A stretch of DNA of 64,000 nucleotides from Rutidosis leptorrhynchoides. Its lineage: Eukaryota; Streptophyta; Magnoliopsida; Asterales; Asteraceae. Within the stretch, counting starts at the first letter, position 1. The number at the start of each line of letters is the position of its first letter. Where the stretch lies: contig NC_092333.1 in NCBI RefSeq assembly GCF_046630445.1, positions 104,287,501 through 104,351,500 on the forward strand. The letters are read 5' to 3'. Positions 53,649-64,000 of this stretch are shown one piece after another. The position numbers and the translations under genes are program-made. The notes under the pieces are model-generated. The model saw only the letters and a program-made list of their open reading frames with translations. It made no database searches and was not told the DNA's origin.

Positions 53649-55675
53649 ATGTTGAGAAGGATGCTATCAAGGAATTACTCAAGAAAAACGGTAAATTTCT
53701 ACACCTAAACACCATTTAATCCGAAAATTAGTGTTCTTGAGCAATTTTTTCCCCAATTTGATTTTGATACTTTTTAGTGTAATTATTCTTAAATTGTTTA
53801 TGTATTATGCTTGTATAACCTAGATTGATGCTATTTAACATGATTAGAAGCCTTAAACTTCAAATTTAGAGTAATCTAGGGTTTGTGTTCTTGAGCAAAT
53901 TTGGGGCTTTTTGATATAAACAGGTTATGGCCGATTTTTGTCATGAATTGTTGCTAAATTAAGTAGTGTAACATGTTTAGGTAGTTAAATGATCCAAACT
54001 TTGAACCTAAACATGATTTTGAGAATTAAAGTGGACTTTTTCAAGTCTAAAAATTTATGAACTTGATTTTTGAAAGATAATGCCATTTGAAACTTGTTTA
54101 ATTGCTAGTAATGATTATTTTGACATGTTATTTGAGTTGAATGCCTATGAACTTGGCGAACATTTTCGTATATGCTATTTTGAAAAAGTGTAGATTTGAT
54201 GAAAATATGAAAATGAGCTTAAGTTTGATATAAATTGATCATGTCATTGTAATTATTTTGATTGATGATTTTGCTAACACTAATGCATATTTGGATGCAC
54301 AAAAAATTGTGTTTGATGTGTTTTGCAGACTGAAATGGGTGAATCTTCATCCCAAGCTTGCAATGCTCCCGCTGAGAATGCGGAACAACAGGAGGTGGAT
54401 AACTACTACAAGCAAGATATACCTCATCCAGTCATGACATTTTCTGATATGCACTTGGAAGATTTGCACCCGAACCTGAGATTTGACAGACTTTGGATAG
54501 ATTATCCAAAATATCAAAGGGGGTTGCATACTCTTCATTCTAAAGTTGTTGAGGTACCTAGGGTCATAGAATGGGGACCATTAGAAGCTGTAGAATTGGC
54601 CGGGCCAATTAGGGAATTACTTGTACAGAGGTATGGTAATTCTACTTTTAATGACTGGGTACGTTTATTCACCATGCGTAGACCTGTATATAAAGTATGG
54701 TGTGAAGAATTGTTATGTAGTATAGAATTAAATGATCGGGTAGCTAGTTTAACCGATCGATCTTTTATTAGATTTTTGTTAGGAGGTTCGATGCGCCACA
54801 TGTCTTTACTAGACATGGCTCAGGCTTTACGTATATATACGCCTGAGGAGTTAGCATCTGCCGATTGTAGAGGGTTGATACTAAATGGTAGAAAGATAGA
54901 TGAAAATTTTGATACACATGGTGTATGGAGTCAAATGACAAGCCATCACCGATTCAAAGGGAGAAATTACTCTTATTTGGATATAGATAGAGCTGAATTA
55001 AGAGTGATTCATAGGTTTTTAGCTAATTCGATTACACAAAGAGGTAAGAACAAGGAAAAGGTAAATGAACAGGATTTGTTTTACCATATGTGTATTTGAG
55101 ACCCACAAAGCGCTGTAAGTATACCTTATTGTGTGGGTTATTATTTATCAGCTATGGTTAGGGGGATGAGACCGCATAGCATAATAGGAGGTGGTATTTT
55201 TATTACTTTGATTGCTGAATATCTCGGTGTGGATATAAGTCGGGGGGGATTATTAGTCGAAGAAACAGAACCCCGCGATACTATAGGTTTAAATGTATAC
55301 CATGGTGCGAAAGTTTTGAAGAGGCGAAATAACGTCGCAGTACAATACCATGGTAGACATCCACAGGTTGAGAGAAACCAACAGCAAGGTAATGTAGGAG
55401 GGGGAAATGAAAAGCAAGAAATGCAAAGATTTATAGCTTCACAGGAGTACGAAAATGCTAGACAGAGAGCATTTGAAGATTGGCAAGTTCATCAAAACCA
55501 AATCATAGCTCATTGCCAACATATAAGTAGAAACTATATTCCTACTCCGAAACCCATATTCCCTCCCTGGTCTACAGAGATGCAACCACCGTATCCAACG
55601 TATAACCCTGCCGAAGCATTCTATAGCACCTATGGTTATGCTTGGAACCCCTATTGGTACCAATATCATCCCTAG
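53649..55675 (+). pseudogene. Athila extra ORF in env-like position, two exons, one stop
   Basis: A short first exon (53649-53690, 14 codons, basic) ends at a GTAAAT donor. An acceptor TTTTGCAG ends at 54328 and the second exon joins in phase. If unspliced, the first in-frame ATG is 54335. The long exon carries WVRLFTMRRPVYKVW (about 54656), SFIRFLLGGSMRHMSLLDMA (about 54761), and a region near YLDIDRAELRVIHRFLANSI, patterns resembling the ATHILA ORF-1 type domain. TGA at 55097-55099 interrupts it, and the same frame continues to TAG at 55673-55675 with a Gln/Tyr/Pro-rich tail. No signal peptide or clear membrane anchor is visible. The role of this protein family is not established; env is only a positional analogy. 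Confidence 0.7.
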
Positions 55676-57734
55676 TCTACTTAGTTTTATTTATTTTGTA
55701 ATTTGTAATATTGATACGTTTAATACTTATGTTAATATTGTAATAGTTTTTATAATTTTCTAACTTTTATTCTTAGATTTTAATAATTTTTGAATGTGGG
55801 GTAATATACCAAACTTCAAAAATATGTATATATGTTTGCAGTTTATCTTATGTACACAACAGGATAAAACAACGCATTTTCAAAGACTGGCATTAAGTTC
55901 AGCAAAAGCAACTAATTTTGACGACAAGATGCAAAATATATGTGAAATAACAACAAGACGGAATGAACAAATGATGTGCACCATTTATCATTCAGCAAAC
56001 AAACGCCAATATATTTGAAAACTTTGGTAAAAATTTAATCATTTTCACACAAATAACCCTCAATAATTTAAATTGTTACTGATTTCTTGCAAATGAGGGC
56101 ATTGCAAGATCTTAAGTGTGGGAAGGGGTTAAATTCTTTCGGATTTTAAAATTTTTTACTTTATACACTTGGTTACCATTAAAAATACTAGTAAAGCAGT
56201 AGTTGTATTAGAATCTAGTGCTCTCTGATAATAAAGAACAGCCCTAGTCTTATATACTGACTACCCAATTCTAGTAAAATTTTTAAAAATTTTCAATTAA
56301 ATGAACTCAAAATCATGTTTATACATATTTATGAACAATAAAACTAGGTTTTAACACCGAAATTATTGTTACCTCAGAAAGGACATAAATTGAGAAACAA
56401 ACCAAAATGTTAAAATTCATTTAAAATGGAATAGAGGACGATAAAAAGGAAAATAAAAGCCAAGTGTGGGAAAATTTACCAAGTTATCTTAAACATATGT
56501 CACATATATCTGTAACAAATAACTGAAAATACTTTTGCTTTGGACTAAACTAAACTGTTTTACACGATAAAAGAAAAGAATAGATGGATCTACACGATGA
56601 ATCAATTCCATCATTAAAAGGAAGTAAAGTCTTCCGAAAAAGACACGCGCTTCTTGATTTAGGTCAAGAAGTTGTCGTCCAGACCAGCTGTAGGTTGACG
56701 AAAAATCTAGAAAAGTCGTCACTAAAATCAGCAGGAAATCCACGGACCTCAGCATTAAACAGGGTCGCCAAGTGGTCAGAGTTATCCTAACCATGAGAAG
56801 GATTTATCTCGTAAAATGGGGGGGCACCATGCAAATTAGCTGGATAAGACTAATAAATCAGATCCCCAGAAAGGATAATCTCCTTAAAAGATCAAAAATC
56901 AGCTTTTAAGCCTGATATTACTCAATCCTAGAGATTGACCTTAAAGATTGAGAATTCAAACTCATGGAATTCAATGATATCTAAACTCGAGCTTGAACGA
57001 GAAAATATTTTGATCAAAATTACAAACCGATTTGTTTTCTGAAAACCCTATTTTCAATGCGTTCATTACCATTAAACGTAAAATCCTAGGAATTCACCTG
57101 GAATTCATTAGGTCACCTGAACTAAATCGGGTGTCAACCGTAAGAACGGTGGTTGCATAGTGGTCAAAGACAGGACCTTGTGCCAGACCGAAAAATCATA
57201 AGGGTGAGCTTTACTATTGCTCCTACCAAGGATAGTAATTGCGTCCGACACGTTATAGACCATAATTAAAAGCATGTCAGGGGACATTGCCTTAACAGTT
57301 GCTTGTTCAACGCTTTCCTTTACAACCGGACGGTAGTTTACCGAAAGGTAATATACGGGACAAGTAAACTGGACGTGTTGCTTTCCAAATACAAGGTTAG
57401 CAAGTGGGTGACACAAAACCGCAAGTTTTGAGCTAAAATTTTCAAATCTGAAACCCACCAAACCCACAAAAATATTTTGCAAACACCGGTAAAGGGTTAT
57501 TCTTGAAAACTTATCTAGGGTAAAAACTAGATTTAATTTTCAAAAGATCAAATGTTTTCATAAAGATCCAATTTCCTTAATGGATCTAAATTTTTATAGT
57601 CATGTGGGACTGTAAACCATATCGTTACTACCATTGTTTATACCACCGTATAGAAATCACTGATGTACAAAGTGTGAAGAATAAAGAAGTGATTCTAGTA
57701 TTTCAAGACGATATTGCTTGAGGACAAGCAACGC
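55676..57734 (+). other. Athila 3' untranslated region
   Basis: AT-rich with repeated AAGTGTGGGAA-type strings (about 56113, 56462, 57736) but no convincing gene. A 124-codon minus frame at 57108-57482 has no recognisable motif. Confidence 0.6.
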
Positions 57735-57751
57735 TCAAGTGTGGGAATATT
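57735..57751 (+). promoter_or_regulatory. Polypurine tract of Athila
   Basis: CAAGTGTGGGAATAT immediately precedes the 3' LTR start (57752). The AAGTGTGGGA form is typical of Athila and related elements. Confidence 0.65.
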
Positions 57752-59749
57752 TGATAATGCTAAAAACAAACATATATTTCATAGCATTATTCCTCAAGAA
57801 AGACAAGCTTTTAGTTGCAATTGTTCTATTTACAAGTGATATTCGTTTAAATAATAAAAGGTGAAGACAAAAGACAGATTCGACGAATTGAAGACGCAAA
57901 CGACCAAAAAGCTCAAAAGTACAAAATACAATCAAAGAGGTTCCAATTATTGATAAGAAACGTCTCGAAATTACAAGAGTACAAGATTCAAAACGCAAAG
58001 TACAAGATATTAAATTGTACGCAAGGACGTTCAAAAATCCGGAACCGGGACAAGAGTCAACTCTCAACGCTCGACGCAACGGACTAAAAATTACAAGTCA
58101 ACTATGCACATAAATATAATATAATATTTAAATAATTCTTATAATTATTTAATATATTATATTTATTTATAAAACCGTCGGTAAACAAAGAGCCAAACTT
58201 TTGTGAGCTGTATTTACAAACTCCGCGACTCGCGGAGTTTGAAGGCCAAAAGGGCCGCGAGTCGCGGAGGCCCAAATTCTGAAAGTCCCTATAAAGCCAA
58301 CCGAATTCTGATCATTTTTCACACTCTTAATCTATCTCTCTTTCAATATATATGTAAAAATATATATATAATTTATATTTTAATTTTAATTTTAATTTTA
58401 AATCCTAATAATAAGGGTATGTTAGCGAATGTTGTAAGGGTGTAAGTCGAAATTCTGTCCATGTAATGCTACGCTATTTTTAATCATTGTAAGTTATGTT
58501 CAACCTTTTTAATTTAATGTCTCGTAGCTAAGTTATTATTATGCTTATTTAATCCGAAGTAAACATGTTGTTGGGCTAATTACTAAAATTGGGTAATTGG
58601 GCTTTGTACCATAATTGGGGTTTGGACAAAAGAACGACACTTGTGGAAACTAGACTATGGGCTATTAATGGGCTTTATATTTGTTTAACTAAATGATAGT
58701 TTGTTAATGTTAATATAAAGATTTATAATTGGGCGTCCCTATAAATTACCATATACACTCGATCGGACACGATGGGCGGGGTATTTATATGTACGAATAA
58801 TCGTTCATTTAACCGGACACGGGAATGGATTAATAGCCACTAGAATAATTAAAACAGGGGTGAAATTATGTACAAGGATACTTGGTATAATTGATAACAA
58901 AATATTAAAACCTTGGGTTACACTCAGTCGACATCCTGGTGTAATTATTAAACAAAGTATTAAAATCTTGTTACAGTTTAAGTCCCCAATTAGTTGGAAT
59001 ATTTAACTTCGGGTATAAGGATAATTTGACGAGGATACTCGCACTTTATATTTATGACTGATGGACTGTTATGGACAAAAACCAGACAGACATATTAAAT
59101 AATCCAGGACAAAGGACAATTAACCCATGGGCATAAAACTAAAATCAACACGTCAAACATCATGATTACGGAAGTTTAAATAAGCATAATTCTTTTATTT
59201 CATATTTAATTTCCTTTATTTTATATTTAATTGCACTTCTAATTATCGCATTTTTATTGTTATTGTATTTAATTGCACTTTTAATTATCGTACTTTTTAA
59301 TTATCGCAAGTTTATTTTATCGCACTTTTATTATTCGCAATTTCATTATTGTTATTTACTTTACGCTTTAATTTAAGTCTTGTATTTATATTTATTATTT
59401 TACATTTGGTTTTAACTGCGACTAAAATTTTAAAATCGACAAACCGGTCATTAAACGGTAAAAACCCCCCTTTATAATAATAATATTACTTATATATATA
59501 TTTGTATTTTTATAAAAGTAAGCTAATATAGCGTTAAGCTTTGTTTAAAAAGATTCCCTGTGGAACGAACCGGACTTACTAAAAACTACACTACTGTACG
59601 ATTAGGTACACTGTCTATAAGTGTTGTAGCAAGGTTTAAGTATATCCATTCTATAAATAAATAAATATCTTGTGTAAAATTGTATCGTATTTAATAGTAT
59701 TTCCTGTAAAAATATAAGCTATTTTATATACTACTCTGCTAAAACATCA
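57752..59749 (+). mobile_element. 3' LTR of Athila (1998 bp)
   Basis: Same length as the 5' LTR; examples of differences are GAACA/AAACA near 57766 and ACGTA/ATGTA near 58351. It ends ACATCA at 59749 followed by CATAT. Confidence 0.93.
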
Positions 59750-59754
59750 CATAT

Positions 59755-61222
59755 AGCTTCAAGTGTACAACTCATTGATGTGTTTGCATCGTCTTAACCA
59801 AGATTTGACCATCATAACACTAGTGTAAGTCTATGATACGAAGCACAACTCACTTAAGAGTTGTATGAAGTTTGATGAACCAAAGTTGCATCAAGATCAT
59901 AGATTCAACACATGCATGAATTAGAAAGGTGATATTGTACCACAAACTTGAAAATAATAAGTGGTTAGTTTGATCTTGAAGATCCAATACCCAAAAGTTA
60001 GATCAAACATATGTGTACAAAGTTATAATTAAAAGTTTCATCTGCATGTTCTTGAACTTTTAACTTTAGTTCAAGATAAATGAGGTCAAGGTTAACTAGT
60101 AACATTTTGACCATTATAACAAGAATCATGAAATTAAAAATGTATGAAACGAAGAAGTAAACTAAATTTACAAGTAATAAGTTCATGGTTATTCATACTT
60201 TAAAGATTCAAGCCAAGGCTTTGATTCTTAAGAAAGTAAACCTCAAGTTTACAAACATGAATGCATGTATGATTTTTAGAACTTATGAACTTTAAATCTT
60301 TAAAATATCAATTGTAGAACCATAAACTAGAGAGTTTAGGTTCTTGCTTGTTCTTGAATAACAAGATAATATGAAGAACAAACTAGGGAGTTTGATTCTT
60401 TAAAACAACAAACAACTTCAAGAAGGTAATCAACAACAAGAACAAGTAATTAAACAACAACACAACCAAGTAAAAGAATGATGATGGTGGCGGTTTTAGA
60501 TGAAGAGAAAGAAGAGAAAATAAATCTTGTTACTTACCAAGTAGAGAGAAGAATGTGAGAAAAATGAGAGCAAGTAAGAGTGTGTGTAAGAGTGGAGTGA
60601 ATGCTAGTAATATGTAGTCAAAAAAAAACTTTGAATCCTCCCCCCATACCCACCAAGGTCACGGCCATATGGCCCTCCAATGGGGTGGTCAACATGCTAG
60701 ATTCTTGCATGGGGTGTGGTGTTTGTGTGGAATGGGAAAAGGGGAATATATAGGGGAAAGATGACTAGCATGCTTGTAAGTAACTTGTCTTCCACCTAGT
60801 TAATTATTCCAAGTGTCTTAAACTAACTATTTTATGTTTGAAAGTATTACTTACAAGTGTGATGGACTAAATTAAGTCCATTTAATATGTAGGGTGGGCT
60901 TATAAGCCTTATTCATGAGTCCATTAGGTTTGTCAAGCCCAAGTTCAAGTATTTAACAAATAAATCCAATTAAAGCCCAAGTAACTAACTAATCACCATA
61001 GTTAGTCAAAATGATTACTAAAACTAATCATGAATGTAAATAATATGTGAAAATATTATTCGTGTAAGTTCCGGATGTCACAAAGACGTTTCGGGCATTA
61101 AAGAATCAAGTACGGGCAATCATGGCAACAAGTAAATGTAATAACATACATTCGTTTAAATCACACGTATTAATAATAATAATTACTAATAAATAAACGT
61201 TGGAAAATCCAGGGTCGTTACA
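59755..61222 (-). mobile_element. LTR D, 5' half (split by Athila insertion)
   Basis: On the minus strand it starts TGTAACGACCCTGG at 61222, right after the pol stop, hairpin and polypurine tract of element D, and runs left to the second CATAT copy (59750-59754). The small frame at 59998-60186 is not a gene. Confidence 0.8.
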
Positions 61223-61261
61223 TCACCCACCTGTTAAAGAAAATTTCGTCCCGAAATTTTA
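61223..61261 (-). promoter_or_regulatory. Pol stop, hairpin and polypurine tract of element D
   Basis: Minus strand: TAA stop (61261-61259), AAATTTCGGGACGAAATTT overlapping it (61259-61241), then TTTAACAGGTGGGTGA up to the LTR start at 61222. Confidence 0.8.
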
Positions 61262-64000
61262 AGCTGAGGTAGATGGAGGAGTCGGGAAAAGGTGAGGATA
61301 CTTCCGCATCATTTGATCCTCTCGCTCCCAAGTAAACTCAGGTCCTCGTTTGGCATTCCATCGTACTCGGACGATCGAAATCTTGTTGCGCTTCAAAGTT
61401 TTGATCTCACGATCCATAATTTCAACAGGTTCCTCCACAAAGTGGAGTTTGTCATCAATCGTAAGTTCCTCAAGTGGTATGATAAGTTCGGGTGCAGCAA
61501 GACACTTCTTCAAGTTTGACACGTGGAAGGTAGGATGAACTGAACTCAATTGTGCTGGTAGATCCAAACGGTAAGCAACGGGTCCAACACGTTCCAAGAT
61601 TTCAAAAGGGCCAATGTATCATGGGTTTAACTTTCCACGTTTTCCAAAACGGATCACACCTTTCCAAGGTGCAACGTTTAACATTACACGATCACCAACG
61701 TTGAATTCAAAGTCCTTACGTTTAAGATCGGCATAACTCTTTTGGCGATCACGGGCAGTCTTAAGTCTAGCTTGAATCTGAGCAATCTTCTCCGTGGTTT
61801 CGTGGACTACCTCGGGTCTCGGGTCTGGTGATTTGCTTTTTGCCTACTTCAGCCCAACAATTAGGAGATCGGCACTTACGGCCATACAACGCTTCAAAAG
61901 GTGCAGCATTAATGCTCGAGTGGTAACTGTTGTTGTACGAGAATTCGGCTAGTGGCAAATGCCTTTCCCAGGCCTTTCCAAAATCAATGACACATGCACG
62001 CAACATGTCTTCCAACGTCTGAATCGTTCGTTCACTTTGCCCGTCAGTCTGAGGATGATAAGCAGTACTCATGTCATGACGAGTTCCCATGGCTTCTTGC
62101 AAAGAACGCCAAAATCTAGAGGCAAAACGGGGATCACGATCTGAGATGATCGATAAAGGTACACCATGACGTGATACAACCTCTTTGATGTATAGTTGAG
62201 CAAGTCTCTCCATCGTATCCGTTTCCTTCATCGCTAGAAAGTGTGCAGATTTAGTAAGGCGGTCAACAATAACCCAAATAGTATCGTATCCGCCCACCGT
62301 CTTTGGCAGCTTGGTGATGAAGTCCATTGTTATCCTTTCCCACTTCCATTGTGGGATTTCCGGTTGTTGAAGTAAACCAGAAGGTCTCTGATGCTCGGCT
62401 TTAACCTTCGAGCAAGTCAAACACTTACCAACATAAGTCGCAACGTCCTTCTTAAGATTCGGCCACCAATACTGTTCTTTAAGGTCGTGGTACATTTTGC
62501 CCGCTCCAGGATGAATCGAATATCTCGATTTGTGTGCTTCATCAAGTATAAGGTTCCGTAGATCTCCATAACGAGGTACCCAAATTCTTCCGGCATAACA
62601 TCGGAGTCCAGTATCTCCAACCTCGAATCGAGAGATAAGTATGTTCAAATGTTCATGAGATATATTCTCCTCCTTGAGAGCCTCATCTTGGGCTACTCGG
62701 ATCTGATTGTTGAGGTTCGAATGGATGGTGATGTTCAGAGCCCGAATGCGAAGAGGTACCGTCCTCTCCTTTCGACTCAAAGCGTCAGCTACAACATTGG
62801 CCTTGCCAGGGTGATAACGGAGTTCACAATCGTAGTCGTTAAGCGTCTCGATCCATCGATGCTGTCTCATATTCAGTTGCTTCTGATCGAAGATGTGTTG
62901 AAGACTCTTGTGATCGGTGAAGATAGTACTTTTAGTTCCATACAAATAGTGTCTCCATAATTTGAGCGCGAAGACAACAGCTCCAAGTTCGAGATCGTGA
63001 GTTGGGTAGTTCCGCTCATGAATCTTCAATTGTCGGGATGCATAGGCAATAACCTTTGATCTTTGCATCAATAGGCAACCAAATCCATTCTTCGATGCAT
63101 CGCAATAAACAACAATGTCGTCACTGCCCTCAGGAAGCGATAGGATAGGTGCGGTGGTTAACTTCTTCTTCAAGGTTTGAAATGCTGATTCGTGTGCGGG
63201 TTCCCAAATGAACTTCTTGCCCTTGTGAGTCAGTGCGGTCAAAGGACGCGTAATCAGAGAGAAACCTTCGATAAACCTTCGGTAATAACCGGCGAGACCT
63301 AGGAATTGGCGAATATGAGTCGAAGTGGTGGGGGTTTCCCACTTGCTGATAGCTTCAATCTTCGCGGGATCAACTTTGATACCCTGGTCGCTCACAACAT
63401 GGCCCAGAAACTGTACTTCCTTCAACCAAAATTCGCATTTGGAGAATTTGGCGTAAAGTTGCTCTTGTCTTAAGAGTTCAAGCACTAATCGGAGGTGTTG
63501 CTCGCGTTCCTCTTCGCTTTTGGAGTAGATGAGGATATCATCTATGAATACGATAACAAACTTGTCCAAGTATGGCTTGCAGACACGATTCATGAGGTCC
63601 ATAAATACGGCAGGTGCATTGGTCAATCCGAACGGTATTACGAGAAATTCATAATGACCATAGCGTGTCCTGAATGCAGTCTTCATCACGTCACTCTCTT
63701 TCACCCTCAACTGGTGATAACCGGATCGCAAATAGATCTTAGAGTAAACGCTCGATCCTTGCAGCTGATCGAAAAGATCGTCAATTCGTGGTAGTGGATA
63801 CCGATTCTTGATTGTCAATTTGTTGAGTTCACGGTAGTCGATACACATACGGAAGGATCCATCCTTCTTCTTCACAAACAAAACAGGTGCGCCCCACGGC
63901 GAAGAACTTGGTTGAATAAACCCTCGATCTAGGAGTTCCTATAGTTGGCTTTGTAACTCTTGCATCTCGGAAGGTGCAAGTCGGTACGGTGCGCGAGCTA
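61259..64000 (-). pseudogene. pol: pol of element D: RT, RNase H, integrase, chromodomain, multiply broken
   Basis: Enters from the right edge with the RT N-terminus ([17 protein letters not shown]) and a TAG at 63941-63939. RT motif A reads [11 protein letters not shown], so the catalytic Asp is Tyr (codon 63734-63732), while [10 protein letters not shown] is intact. RNase [18 protein letters not shown]; integrase zinc region and DDE core ([35 protein letters not shown]) follow. A tandem 7-bp duplication CTCGGGT (61811-61824) shifts the frame, and a TGA stands at 61621-61619. The last 112 codons carry the GPY-type end and chromodomain ([10 protein letters not shown] ... GPEFTWERE). Close relative of element A's pol. 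It is clearly inactive. Confidence 0.9.

Larger units (their letters stand above)
32920..59749 (+). mobile_element. Element C: Athila-type Ty3/gypsy retrotransposon, interrupted by element E
   Basis: LTR (32920-34917), primer site, long AT-rich leader, gag-protease-RT-RNase H, insertion of element E (40561-50384), RNase H remainder and integrase, a zinc-knuckle ORF, a spliced extra ORF, polypurine tract, LTR (57752-59749). Without E it is about 17 kb. The aspartate-tRNA primer site, gag/RT sequence and the extra ORF after integrase are all Athila traits. Breaks: stop at 36683-36685, frameshift at 39418-39427, stop at 50698-50700, stop at 55097-55099. Confidence 0.92.

Noticed and set aside
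57108-57482. 124-codon minus ORF in Athila 3' region
   Set aside because: No recognisable motif, antisense to the element transcript, in untranslated sequence.

Overview
The window is plant nuclear DNA, most likely from a eudicot. It carries Ty3/gypsy elements of the Tekay/Del (chromodomain) and Athila types, GT-AG introns, a plant SKP1-like gene, CCCTAAA-type tracts and tRNA-derived SINEs. LTR and leader style suggest Asteraceae, but that is an inference and not provable from this sequence. About three quarters of the window is nested LTR retrotransposons.

Layout. 1-14410: Tekay-type element A. Its 5' LTR is truncated and faces an inverted copy of the same LTR (fold-back 1-3861); its 3' LTR is complete. 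Between primer site and gag, element A carries an acidic leader ORF and an F-box gene that looks captured from the host. Its gag-pol is broken by one stop and two frameshifts. 14411-15557: antisense piece of another LTR (B), set into the 3' end of element F, whose 3' LTR is 15722-18784. 18785-21738: old non-LTR sequence with decayed GRF zinc-finger-like exons. 21739-27086: SKP1-like gene whose single 4.9 kb intron is filled with palindromic (TA)n-cored repeats, two SINEs and telomere-like tracts. 28136-29038: an unrecognised three-exon reading frame on the minus strand. 29170-30480: LINE-like tail, a tiny poly(A) insertion and quiet DNA.

30480-64000: a minus-strand Tekay-type element pair (D) sharing one LTR (31322-32919 plus 59755-61222). 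That LTR is split by an Athila element C (32920-59749; 1998-bp LTRs; target duplication CATAT). Athila is itself split in its RNase H region by a recent Tekay-type element E (40561-50384; 2.88 kb LTRs; target duplication AAAAC) that has no pol. Insertion order is therefore D, then Athila, then E. LTR divergence agrees: about a dozen differences between the Athila LTRs and two noticed between the E LTRs.

Function. The only ordinary host genes are the SKP1-like gene and perhaps the small minus-strand frame. The retroelements follow the usual gag-protease-RT-RNase H-integrase scheme and all autonomous copies here are broken. Most interesting: the F-box cargo of element A, the fold-back LTR structure, the cluster of TA-cored palindromes, the spliced extra ORF of Athila, and a hairpin placed against the pol stop codon in the Tekay-type elements.
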